This document shows, piece by piece, positions 9,153 to 18,424 of a stretch of DNA of 64,000 bases (the stretch's first letter is position 1; every line of letters begins with the position of its first letter). The DNA is taken from positions 1-64,000 of the forward strand of contig SYLX01000040.1 in NCBI GenBank assembly GCA_005808505.1, written 5' to 3'. The notes under the pieces were generated by a model, which saw nothing but the letters and a program-made list of their open reading frames with translations, was not told the DNA's origin and ran no database searches. This DNA comes from Bdellovibrionales bacterium. GTDB lineage: Bacteria > Bdellovibrionota > Bdellovibrionia > Bdellovibrionales > JAMPXM01. A program made the translations under genes and the position numbers.

Positions 9153-10844
9153 ATGAAACTGTCGTCGAAATCGTCGTCTCAGCTTCTCTCGACTGCCGCC
9201 TCCATCGTTGCGCTCTCGCTTCTCGCTTTGTCGTCGCGTTCGACGGCGGAGATTTCGACTCTGGATCCCGCAGAGCCTGCAAAAGCCGAGTCACCGAAAT
9301 CAGGCGTGACGCTCCGGGATCTTCTGAACACTTGGTTTCCAGGTCGTACTGGCGAGAACGGAACAGAAGCCGAGAGCGAAGATCGCGAAGCGGCACCGGC
9401 CGGTTTGGAGAGCGACGCTTCTGACTTGCTGACTCCCCAAGAACTCCTGACGGAAGAAGAGATTCGACGAGCCCTACCCTGGCAACCTCCGAATTACTCG
9501 GGGCAAGCGGGTGTCATCGGTTACAGCGAGGGTCTCTTCGAAACACCAGCTGCATTCAGAGAGCGAGTCGCGTTCTGGCGCGACATTTATACGAAGTACA
9601 CGTCCGAGCAAGGCGTGATTCACGACAAAGATTACGTGAACATCGTGTTTGAGACGGTCGACTTCGCTTCCATCATGTCGGATAAGTCGAAGACTGTTTT
9701 TCAGAAAGCGCGAGCGCGGCAAAAGCTCGTTGATCAACGAAAAAAAGAAATCGTTGAACGCTTAAAGCGGCTGAGCGCTCTCGCAAATTCAGACGGCCTG
9801 ACCGGCGAGGATCTGCGGATCTGGAAGCTTTACGACAGCATCAACGATCCTGATCGGTTCAAGAAAGCGACCGAGAAGAACCGCCTCCGGTTTCAACTCG
9901 GTCAGCGCGATCGCTTCATCGTCGGCATCTACCATTCAGGTCGTTATCTTCGCGAGATGGAAAAAATCTTTCGCGAAGAAAACGTTCCCGTCGAGCTTAC
10001 GAGACTTCCCTTTGTTGAAAGCTCGTTCAATTTAAAGGCGAGATCGAAGGTAGGGGCGAGCGGCATCTGGCAATTTATGCGTCGAACCGCACGACCTTTC
10101 ATGAAAGTTGGGAAAGAAGTCGACGAACGAAACGATCCGCTGAAATCGACTCGCGCGTCGGCGCGCCTACTCAAGCAGAACTACCAAATGCTGCAAAGCT
10201 GGCCGCTCGCGATCACGGGCTACAATCACGGGCCCTACGGCGTTCGCGCCATCACGAATAAACTTGGAACGCGCGATCTCGGCGAAATCATCAATCGCTA
10301 CTCGTCGAAACGATTTGGGTTCGCTTCGGAGAATTTTTACGCCTGCTTCCTTGCGGCGCTCGATGCCGAAAGAAACGCCAAGCTCTACTTTGGTGACGTG
10401 AAGTGGGGGCCCGAAGTCGACGGCGTTGAACTCAAGTTGAAAAAGCCGCTGTCTTACCAAACGGTCCTTCAGTTTTTCGATGGGGATGAAAATGCGGCTG
10501 AACTCGTGAATTCCCACGTTCTCTCGCGAGCTAAGAAGGGGAAGACGATGTTGCCTGCAGGCACTTTCATTCGCGTTCCTACGGCGCGGGCGGAAGTCGC
10601 GCGAGATTTTCTCAACGGAAAAACTCCGCTTCCGAAAGCGCTACTAGCTTTGAAAGAAATTCCGCTGACTCAGCCTTCAGCGCAGGTCGTTGCCCCGCAA
10701 CCGCCACCTGCGCATCCAGCCGCTGAAAGAGCTCCGGGACCGATGCCGCTAACTCCCGCCGCGACACCGGTTTACAAGGAATCTACAATCGACAATTCGA
10801 AAGACCCGTCGATTCAGTTGATGAGCGGAGATGACAAACCGTAA
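9153..10844 (+). CDS. Lytic transglycosylase, MltD-like
   Basis: LPFVESSFNLKARSKVGASGIWQFMRRTARPFMKV...ITGYNHGPYGV; signal peptide; Pro-rich C-terminus. Confidence 0.85.
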   Translation: MKLSSKSSSQLLSTAASIVALSLLALSSRSTAEISTLDPAEPAKAESPKSGVTLRDLLNTWFPGRTGENGTEAESEDREAAPAGLESDASDLLTPQELLTEEEIRRALPWQPPNYSGQAGVIGYSEGLFETPAAFRERVAFWRDIYTKYTSEQGVIHDKDYVNIVFETVDFASIMSDKSKTVFQKARARQKLVDQRKKEIVERLKRLSALANSDGLTGEDLRIWKLYDSINDPDRFKKATEKNRLRFQLGQRDRFIVGIYHSGRYLREMEKIFREENVPVELTRLPFVESSFNLKARSKVGASGIWQFMRRTARPFMKVGKEVDERNDPLKSTRASARLLKQNYQMLQSWPLAITGYNHGPYGVRAITNKLGTRDLGEIINRYSSKRFGFASENFYACFLAALDAERNAKLYFGDVKWGPEVDGVELKLKKPLSYQTVLQFFDGDENAAELVNSHVLSRAKKGKTMLPAGTFIRVPTARAEVARDFLNGKTPLPKALLALKEIPLTQPSAQVVAPQPPPAHPAAERAPGPMPLTPAATPVYKESTIDNSKDPSIQLMSGDDKP

Positions 10845-12130
10845 GCCGCTGCCGTGGGCTCAAGCACACGGTAGGGATTATCGGAGTATTCGATCAAATA
10901 AAGGCAAGGGCGAAGATTCTTTTGGAAGACCACAGGAATCACCGCTTGGCCAGGATAGAACCCGCCGCCGCCCCACATATCCGCAGGATCAAGTTCGAAC
11001 GTGAAGGCGAAGATGTTGTGCGTCCCGTACGCCCAATCTGTCGTATCGCCGCTTGCGATGTACAAGTCAGAAGACTTTTGCGGAGTGTACTTGTTCCAAC
11101 CAGCCATCGTCTGCGCCATCTTCTCAAAAACCGAACGGTCTTTTACGTTCGCGATCTGATCGTAAGAACCACCCCAAGGGTACAAGATCAACTCGGAGAA
11201 CGTGTGGAAGCTGAGAAGTGTCGTGAGGTTCTTTTGATTGTCGACGAAGTTTTTAATGGCTTGCGTTTCAGGTTCGCTGAAAGCCGACGGTCCCATATAA
11301 GTGTCGCTGTCAGGGTTCTTGCTCGAGCCGCCGGTTCCCCATTTGTAACCGTAATTGCGGTTGAGATCGACGCCGTATGAGCCGCGTCCGTTGTCGCGCC
11401 GGTTTTTACGCCAGAACTTGTAATTGCCATCGGCAATGTCGTGTTCGGCTCCGTCAGGATTCACCATCGGGATGATGTGAATGTCGCGGCCATCGACCAA
11501 ACGCTGAATCTCGGCGTCGGTTGCGTAGTTCTCCAGGAGATGTTTCGCGAGCAGGATCGGCATCTCGATCGAGAGATGCTCACGCGCGTGGTGGCCACCC
11601 ATGAAGACAACGGCAGGTTTTGCGTCCGCGTTTGCGAGATCTCCTGAGATGCGGAGGCGGAAGAGTTCGCGACCTTCGTGGCTCTTACCGATGGAATCGA
11701 GAGCTGTTAGTTGAGGGAAACGAGTCGCGAGGTCTTGGACAACCGTGCGCATCTCCTCGTAGTTATGGAAGTTCGCATCTTTTGCGGGGAAATCGAGTGG
11801 ACTGCGCTCGAGGTCGATTTTGTAGCTCGACTCAACGATCTTGAGGCCCTGGAGTTTTTTGAGATGCTCTTTAGAGCCGATCACGACGACGTAATCATCC
11901 TTGATCGTTTCGATCGTAACTCCAAGATCTGCGATACGAGTGCGTTCGAACTTATCTTTCGCGCGCACTTTGATCCAAAATAGATCTTGCGGTTGGCTGA
12001 CGTCAGATGCGGCGTGCGTAGCGCTCGCTTCGGCGGCAGAAGATGTGGTCACCGCGATCGTCGGTGCGGCAATCCAAGCCGCCGCGATGAGCGCGAAAGA
12101 AAACGGAAAATTCCGGAACGATAAAGACAT
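10814..12130 (-). CDS. Secreted zinc carboxypeptidase, M14 family
   Basis: GGHHAREHLSIE, LLSFHTFSELILYPWG, FAFTFELDP; signal peptide from MSLSFRN (track start 12199). Confidence 0.88.
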   Translation of the reverse strand: MSLSFRNFPFSFALIAAAWIAAPTIAVTTSSAAEASATHAASDVSQPQDLFWIKVRAKDKFERTRIADLGVTIETIKDDYVVVIGSKEHLKKLQGLKIVESSYKIDLERSPLDFPAKDANFHNYEEMRTVVQDLATRFPQLTALDSIGKSHEGRELFRLRISGDLANADAKPAVVFMGGHHAREHLSIEMPILLAKHLLENYATDAEIQRLVDGRDIHIIPMVNPDGAEHDIADGNYKFWRKNRRDNGRGSYGVDLNRNYGYKWGTGGSSKNPDSDTYMGPSAFSEPETQAIKNFVDNQKNLTTLLSFHTFSELILYPWGGSYDQIANVKDRSVFEKMAQTMAGWNKYTPQKSSDLYIASGDTTDWAYGTHNIFAFTFELDPADMWGGGGFYPGQAVIPVVFQKNLRPCLYLIEYSDNPYRVLEPTAAAYGLSSPLIN

Positions 12131-12367
12131 AAAAGGCCCCTCCTTGGTGTCTTTGCTTACTTGCAAGGCAAGCGTAACCTCGACTGTCGTCTCGTCCAAC
12201 TAATTCTTTGGCTCAATTTGAGACGTTCCATTCAACCTCAAAACTCGAAAATGAAAGGAAATTCATTTTCAGATCACGCTGGCGTTAGCGGAGGGGCGTA
12301 CGCTGAGTTCAAGTCGAACAACACAAGCATCTTCATTTCAGAGAGATGCTTAATTAAGGAGAAAGCC

Positions 12368-12559
12368 ATGCGCGCTATTCTTTTCGCTGCAGTTCTCGGC
12401 CTCAGCCTCAACGTATTCGCTAACGAACCTGCTCAACAAACTGCACCTGCTGCTCCGGCTGCAGAAGCTGCAGCACCCGCTGCTCCTGCAAAAGAGATGG
12501 GCAAAGAAACTGCGAAAGCAGAAGGCAAAAAAGAGAAGAAACACAGCAAGAAGAAGTAA
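12368..12559 (+). CDS. Small exported Ala/Lys-rich protein
   Basis: MRAILFAAVLGLSLNVFANEPAQQTAPAAPAAEAAAPAAPAKEMGKETAKAEGKKEKKHSKKK; RBS AAGGAG upstream. Confidence 0.7.
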   Translation: MRAILFAAVLGLSLNVFANEPAQQTAPAAPAAEAAAPAAPAKEMGKETAKAEGKKEKKHSKKK

Positions 12560-12629
12560 TTCTTCTGGTTTCGGAGCGTGTCATTCGGCGCGTTATGAAA
12601 CCTTGCACTGTTCGGGCCACTGACGTGGC

Positions 12630-12656
12630 AAAGGCCTGGCACTTGCCGGGCCTTTT
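12630..12656 (+). terminator. Rho-independent terminator
   Basis: AAGGCCTGGC-actt-GCCGGGCCTTTTCT (one mismatch). Confidence 0.65.
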
Positions 12657-12767
12657 CTATTTCGGCCTTTGTTTGGCTCTTCTGATTCGTCTTTGGGGGG
12701 CGATCGATCGACGACGCACCAAGGTCTGTTGACGATCCCGGCGGCGCAAATGCAAAATCTCGGAACT

Positions 12768-13448
12768 ATGACAATCATTGTCGTCGAGGACGAGACGCGC
12801 GTTCTCAACTTCTTGACCGAGGCTCTCCGAAAAGAAGGCCATACGGTACATCCTTGCTCCACTTTCCAGGAAGCCACCGAAACAATTTCGGCTGTCGGAT
12901 CGAACGCGGATCTCTTGATCATGGATCGACTCTTGGATCGCATCGACGCAATCGGTTTGATTCCACTTGCCCGTGATAAATGTAAGGGCGCAAAGATCCT
13001 TGTCCTCTCAACAATCAACGAGCCTGCCCAAAAAGCGGCGGCGCTCGATCTTGGTGCCGACGATTACCTTGGCAAACCTTTTCAGTTGATCGAACTATCG
13101 GCGCGCATTCGGAGTTTGGGACGTCGCGCGACACAAGAGCCTCAGACGAAAACTCTTTTTTCCGTTGGCGATCTCCAGCTCAATGCACTCGAGCACAAAG
13201 CGATGGTCGGAACGAAATCACTCGATCTTTCTAATAAAGAGTACTTTCTTCTCTTTACGCTCATTCAGCATCCGGGAAGAGTTTTTAACAAGTTTCAACT
13301 GCTCGACAGAGTTTGGGATGCGCAGTTTGACGTCGAAAGTAACGTTGTCGAAGTTACGGTTAAGAATCTTCGGCGCAAACTCGAAGCGGCCGGCTCTAAA
13401 ACGGAAATTCTAAGTCGCCGCAACATCGGATATTGGATTGAAGCGTAG
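12768..13448 (+). CDS. OmpR-family response regulator
   Basis: MTIIVVEDETRVL..., LLIMDRLLDRID, KPFQLIELSARIR, winged-helix C-terminus (LDRVWDAQFDVESNVVEVTVKNLRRKL). Confidence 0.88.
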   Translation: MTIIVVEDETRVLNFLTEALRKEGHTVHPCSTFQEATETISAVGSNADLLIMDRLLDRIDAIGLIPLARDKCKGAKILVLSTINEPAQKAAALDLGADDYLGKPFQLIELSARIRSLGRRATQEPQTKTLFSVGDLQLNALEHKAMVGTKSLDLSNKEYFLLFTLIQHPGRVFNKFQLLDRVWDAQFDVESNVVEVTVKNLRRKLEAAGSKTEILSRRNIGYWIEA

Positions 13449-14832
13449 GTTTCTTCTTACCATCGGCGTGGTGCTCGCGGTTGCGATCGGTTCGGTCGGG
13501 GTACTTCAATACGTTCTCTTTCGAAGCGAACAGTACCGCTTGATCGACAGCCGAATCGAATCGACGGCAACGTTACTGATCTCATCCGAACTCTCCAATT
13601 CCGACATCAAAGATTTTGAAGAGGCCGAACAGATCATCAGCGAAGTGGTTGGCGGGGAGGCCTTCAACCAATTTTTCGTTGTTTACAAGAAAACCGGCGA
13701 AGAACTTTACCGCTCGCCGAATGCAGAGGCTCTCCCGGAAAAAATTCCTAAAACCGAGAAGTGGCAAACCATCGAAACCGAGACTGGACATATTATTCGC
13801 GTTCTCACGGTCCCGATGGGGCGTCTCGGAAAATCGGGGAAAATCCTCGGGGACTCGCGCACGCTCCAAACTGGTTTGATTCTTGACGAAGATCTCTTGC
13901 GGATGAAGACCCTGAGTCGTCATGTCATCGTCTACAGCGTGATGATCTTGGCGCTGATCTTGATGACGACCTTTTGGCTAGCCGAAGCGCTCTTGCGACC
14001 TCTGAAAGGATTAGCCATCTATCTTCGGCACATGAGCACGCGGCTCGATGTCTCCGCCGAAATTTCGGCTTCGACGTCGGAACCTCCTGTTCCTTCGCTC
14101 AATTCTGATGACGAGTTTGGTGAGTTGATGACCGAAACGCGCCGACTCCGTGATCTCCTTGGAAAAGGACTAAAGAATACGCAAGCGTGGACCGCGCAAA
14201 TGGCGCACGAGATGAAGACGCCACTCACGATTCTGCAGAATACGCTGGAGCGCGCACGCTCCGAGAATGATCCTTCCAGACGCGAAGCACTCTTCAGCGA
14301 AGCTTCATCGGAAGTCGGTCACCTCAACGCTTTGATTAGCTCGTTTTTAGAATGGTCGGCAGCGGAAAACTTCCCGGAAATCTCGGAAGATCTTCATGCC
14401 GTACGTCTTGGTGCTGTCGCCAAGGACCTCGCGGAAAAATTTGAAAGGCAAAACCCCGGGAGAATACGCTTTGAGGGTGACTCGAACTTAAGAGTTTTTG
14501 CAAAAAGAGGATTTGCGCAGCAAGCGATCACGAATCTGGTGACGAATGCGCTTCGGTACTCTCCGCCGGAATCGGTGGTCTCAATCAAAATCTTATCTGA
14601 ACGGATCGAAATCTCGGATGGAGGTGCTGGTTTACCCGCAAGCGTTGCGGATCATCTAGGTGAGCCTTTCAATTACGGAACGAGCGGTGCTCACGGCTTC
14701 GGTCTGGGGCTCGCGTGGGTACGTACGATATGTCGAAAATACGGCTGGAGTCTGGAGTTTGAAAGAAGAGACTCCACGGACGGAACACCGTTAACGGTTG
14801 CACTCATACGGTTCCCGCCCGAGGAATTCTAG
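13438..14832 (+). CDS. Sensor histidine kinase, partner of the upstream regulator
   Basis: TM, HAMP, MAHEMKTPLTILQ H-box, HGFGLGLAWVRTI; TTG start overlapping upstream gene. Confidence 0.85.
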   Translation: MKRRFLLTIGVVLAVAIGSVGVLQYVLFRSEQYRLIDSRIESTATLLISSELSNSDIKDFEEAEQIISEVVGGEAFNQFFVVYKKTGEELYRSPNAEALPEKIPKTEKWQTIETETGHIIRVLTVPMGRLGKSGKILGDSRTLQTGLILDEDLLRMKTLSRHVIVYSVMILALILMTTFWLAEALLRPLKGLAIYLRHMSTRLDVSAEISASTSEPPVPSLNSDDEFGELMTETRRLRDLLGKGLKNTQAWTAQMAHEMKTPLTILQNTLERARSENDPSRREALFSEASSEVGHLNALISSFLEWSAAENFPEISEDLHAVRLGAVAKDLAEKFERQNPGRIRFEGDSNLRVFAKRGFAQQAITNLVTNALRYSPPESVVSIKILSERIEISDGGAGLPASVADHLGEPFNYGTSGAHGFGLGLAWVRTICRKYGWSLEFERRDSTDGTPLTVALIRFPPEEF

Positions 14833-14844
14833 AATCTCGGGCTG

Positions 14845-15069
14845 TCAGATTCTGCGATCGAGTTTATCGTCCATATCGCGACGATCGTGCATCAGCGCCC
14901 ACGCTCCACCGATCGCAAGCGCGATCACCACGATCGCAAACAAGTAGAACATAAAGTGCGTTGCTCCGGCTGCCACACGGGTTGCATTCGAAACTCCCGT
15001 GAGCCAACCCACTAACAACGCAGCCAAGACGGAAGAAAACCAAACAACGACGCGAGTACTTGTGGACAT
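14845..15069 (-). CDS. Small membrane protein, unknown
   Basis: 74 aa with two hydrophobic segments. Confidence 0.5.
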   Translation of the reverse strand: MSTSTRVVVWFSSVLAALLVGWLTGVSNATRVAAGATHFMFYLFAIVVIALAIGGAWALMHDRRDMDDKLDRRI

Positions 15070-15122
15070 GACATGACTCCTTTCACGCCAGATTTCAAAC
15101 CAGCCGTGCGAGCTCAGACTTC

Positions 15123-16751
15123 TCAGCTCGGACGCGGCTTGAAGGGACAGCTGAAGACTGAGAGCACCGGTGAACCGAGTGGCTCGGCGCCCGGGCTCGG
15201 TTGTTCGTAACGCTCGGGGATCATGGGAGCGTTCTCGTCGACTTCTTCGCTTGCGAGATCAGAAACGGCAGGACCGTTCATGAGTTTTCCGACCGCGTCG
15301 AAGCGAGAGCCGTGGCAAGGGCAATCCCAACTCTTCTCCGCTTCGTTCCAATGAACATAACACCCTAAATGAGGGCAGACGGGCGACATCATGTGAAGCT
15401 CGCCTTGCGGATCCCGGTAGGCTGCGATCTTTTTTCCGCCGACACGAACAATGGCACCTTCGTTCTCGCGCAGTCGCTCGGTACCAGAGGCCTGAGCTGG
15501 CGAAAGACGATCGCCGATCAGATGCGAAGGGAAATCGATGTTTTCGGCCAAGAAGCTTCGTATCGAAGCGAGCGGTTTCACGCGAGCGGCATCGTAGAGA
15601 TCCGCCCATGGATTGTGATTCCCGATGATCAAATCGGAAACGAGCATTCCGCCAACCGTTCCGAACGTGAGACCCGTTCCTGAATAACCCGTCGAAACGA
15701 ACACGTGATTCGAGAGAGGATTGCGACCGATGAACGGAAGGCCATCGACAGGCTCGATGATCTGACCTGACCAGCGATGCGTGACCGATTCGATTCCGAA
15801 GCGTTCGTGCGCCCAGTCTTCAAGCTTTTGGAAGTGAAGTCCCGTGTGATCGTCTTGGCCTGTTTTGTGATCTTCGCCGCCGATGATCACATAAGAGACG
15901 CCGTTTTCTTCGTGCGTACGGATGTAGTGATAGGGATCTTCCGTGTCCCAGTACAGCTGATCGCGGCCGAAATTATCCTTCACACGTGCGGCGATGGCGT
16001 AGGTTCGGTACGCGGCGATTTTCGTATGCAAGAAAAACCGGTTTGTCGAAGGAACGTTAGCCGCAACGAAAACGTCGTCGGCAATGATCGTTCCACGGTC
16101 CGTGATCACGCGACAGGGCTCGCCTTCCTCAACGTCCAGCATGCGCGTCTCTTCGAAAATGTAAGAGCCGTTGCCCGCAACTTGCTGGGCGAGTCCTGCC
16201 AAATACCGGGTCGGGTGGAACTGAGCTTGGTGATCAAAGCGTATTGCACGATGAGTTTTGAACGGAAGTGGCGCCTCAAAGATCAATTCGTTCGGAACAC
16301 CAACACGTGAGGCGGCTTCCGCTTCGTCTTCGAGCTGATCGACATCTTTTTTATTTTCGGTGTAACGGTAGCCGGAAACACGTTTGAAATTACAGTCGAT
16401 GTTATAACGGGCGACATTCTCTTCAATACGTTCAATCGCCCGTCGCATAGAAAGAGCCGCAAGCTGCGCGCCTTCGCGGCCAAAGCGCGAAATCAGATCG
16501 GAATAATCCAAATCGAAGACTTCTGTGAGATGCGCGGTCGTGTGTCCGGTCTCACCCCAGCCGATTCGTGCTAGATCGATGACGGCAACGGTTTTGCCTG
16601 CACGTTTCAAAAGTTCGGCTGCCGTTAATCCGGTGATGCCCGCGCCGATCACGCAAACGTCGACGGAGACCTGACCCGTCTGCGGCGGTTGCTTCGCGAT
16701 GACGGCAGTATCCATCCAAAATGGTCGAGTGTTGGAGGGAACGCTTTCCAT
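15123..16751 (-). CDS. FAD-dependent oxidoreductase with C-terminal Rieske [2Fe-2S] domain
   Basis: VDVCVIGAGITGLTAAELLKRAG; CPHLGCYVHWNEAEKSWDCPCHGSRFD Rieske motif. Confidence 0.92.
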   Translation of the reverse strand: MESVPSNTRPFWMDTAVIAKQPPQTGQVSVDVCVIGAGITGLTAAELLKRAGKTVAVIDLARIGWGETGHTTAHLTEVFDLDYSDLISRFGREGAQLAALSMRRAIERIEENVARYNIDCNFKRVSGYRYTENKKDVDQLEDEAEAASRVGVPNELIFEAPLPFKTHRAIRFDHQAQFHPTRYLAGLAQQVAGNGSYIFEETRMLDVEEGEPCRVITDRGTIIADDVFVAANVPSTNRFFLHTKIAAYRTYAIAARVKDNFGRDQLYWDTEDPYHYIRTHEENGVSYVIIGGEDHKTGQDDHTGLHFQKLEDWAHERFGIESVTHRWSGQIIEPVDGLPFIGRNPLSNHVFVSTGYSGTGLTFGTVGGMLVSDLIIGNHNPWADLYDAARVKPLASIRSFLAENIDFPSHLIGDRLSPAQASGTERLRENEGAIVRVGGKKIAAYRDPQGELHMMSPVCPHLGCYVHWNEAEKSWDCPCHGSRFDAVGKLMNGPAVSDLASEEVDENAPMIPERYEQPSPGAEPLGSPVLSVFSCPFKPRPS

Positions 16752-17004
16752 AATTTGATTCGTCTCCTGTAAAACACCGGGATTCTGCTCCCGATCTGAG
16801 TTTGACCGAATCTCTAATTCGGTCGAGGCGAGTCAGAATAGCACTGTTAGATCGCCCTGGACCTGCGGGCCCATTGAAAGAAATGTGGAGATTCGTCGAT
16901 TCCCGGAGAGGGTGCGCGAATGGGTCAAATGATCCCGTGACCTTGGGCCAATCTCAACGCCGGCCATTGGCAGCGAGCTCTCTTTCGGGTCTCATAAATG
17001 AGAG

Positions 17005-18219
17005 GTGATCTGCGTGAATTTGTCCCATTCCTTCTACGACGATATCCCGGAGTTCAATCGATTCAACGAGGTCGCAGAGACTCAGCATTATCGTCGTGCG
17101 CCAAGCGATTGGATTCTCGTTCTTACCGACATCAAAAATTCGACTCAAGCGATCGCGGAGAATCGCTATAAAGATGTGAACCTTCTGGGCGCATCGACGA
17201 TCGTGGCCGTCCTCAACTCTTTACAGGGTCGACGAATTCCTTACGTCTTCGGTGGTGACGGAGCCACGTTACTCGTTCACCAGGATGATTTGGAGCGAGT
17301 GCGTTCTGCGCTTCTGGCCACGCAGCGACTCGCAAAATCCGCGTTTGGTTTAGAGCTGAGGTGTGGTGCGGTTCCCGTGTCGCGATTGGAAGCTCAGGGC
17401 AAAACTGTTGAAGTCGCAAAATTCCGAGTGGCCTCGCAGTCGGTTCTCGCGATGATTCGAGGCGGGGGAGTGCAGTTGGCCGAGCATTGGATCAAAGATC
17501 CTTCGCGAAAAGAGGATTTTCACTTCGCCGAGAACTCGACTTCAGTCGAGGAGACCGCGAGCTTTGAAGGTTTGAGCTGTCGCTGGAATCCGGTCCCGGC
17601 GCGTAAAGGCGAAGTCATCAGTTTACTCGTTCACGCGATCGGCAGCGAAACCGAATCCATTTACAAAGAAGTGCTCGTTGGCATCGACTCGATCCTCGAT
17701 TCGCAATCGAGTCGTCCTTTGATGGCTGATCAGCTTCTCGATCTTAAAAAGAAGTGGAGCTTAAAAAATCTTCGATCCGAAATTTTTCTTCGAGGTCGAG
17801 CCAAGAGCCTTCTTGAAGTTCCACGAGTGACGCTGAAGGTTCTCGGTTCGGCATTTTTTGTTTTCGGATCTCTCTTCTTGGGTTTGAAGTACGAGAAGTT
17901 CGATCCGCAGAAGTACGTTGCAGACTTGGCTTCAAACACAGACTTTCAGAAATTCGATGACATGCTCAGAATGATTCGGGACTGCGAGCCAGCAGAGCGC
18001 GAAAAGCTCGGCCGGTTCTTAGAATCGCTTCGTCTTCAGGGCAAGATTGCTTACGGAATGCACGTCTCGAACCAAGCACTCATGACCTGCCTGGTTTTCA
18101 GCCTCCAGGATCACATCCACTTCATCGATGGCGACAACGGTGGATACGCAATGGCGGCAAAACAGCTCAAAGAACAGCTAGCGGAGAGTCCTTCGCGGAC
18201 AATGAATGCAACCGCATAA
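17005..18219 (+). CDS. DUF3095-like protein, nucleotidyl-cyclase-like motifs
   Basis: FYDDIPEFNRF...WILVLTDIKNSTQAIAENRYKDVNLLGAST...YVFGGDGATLLV; GTG start. Confidence 0.7.
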   Translation: MICVNLSHSFYDDIPEFNRFNEVAETQHYRRAPSDWILVLTDIKNSTQAIAENRYKDVNLLGASTIVAVLNSLQGRRIPYVFGGDGATLLVHQDDLERVRSALLATQRLAKSAFGLELRCGAVPVSRLEAQGKTVEVAKFRVASQSVLAMIRGGGVQLAEHWIKDPSRKEDFHFAENSTSVEETASFEGLSCRWNPVPARKGEVISLLVHAIGSETESIYKEVLVGIDSILDSQSSRPLMADQLLDLKKKWSLKNLRSEIFLRGRAKSLLEVPRVTLKVLGSAFFVFGSLFLGLKYEKFDPQKYVADLASNTDFQKFDDMLRMIRDCEPAEREKLGRFLESLRLQGKIAYGMHVSNQALMTCLVFSLQDHIHFIDGDNGGYAMAAKQLKEQLAESPSRTMNATA

Positions 18220-18424
18220 TCAGTTCTGAGATTTCCTGTCGCGCAATTTTCAATCACTGCTGCCTGCAAAGGCACGCCAGGCAAGGCCTTCACAGGTTGT
18301 GTAGGATGATTGCGAATATTGTGTTCGAAACTCTATGTTGCTGCATTCCGTAATGTCTTTGTATTGGGGGCGACCTGCCGCAAGATGTGGCGGTTTTCCG
18401 AACCACCGTAGGAGACACCACCGC

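Noticed and set aside
16804-16824. GACCGAAT-CTCTA-ATTCGGTC inverted repeat
   Set aside because: Clear but isolated with no T-run; insufficient basis to assign a function.
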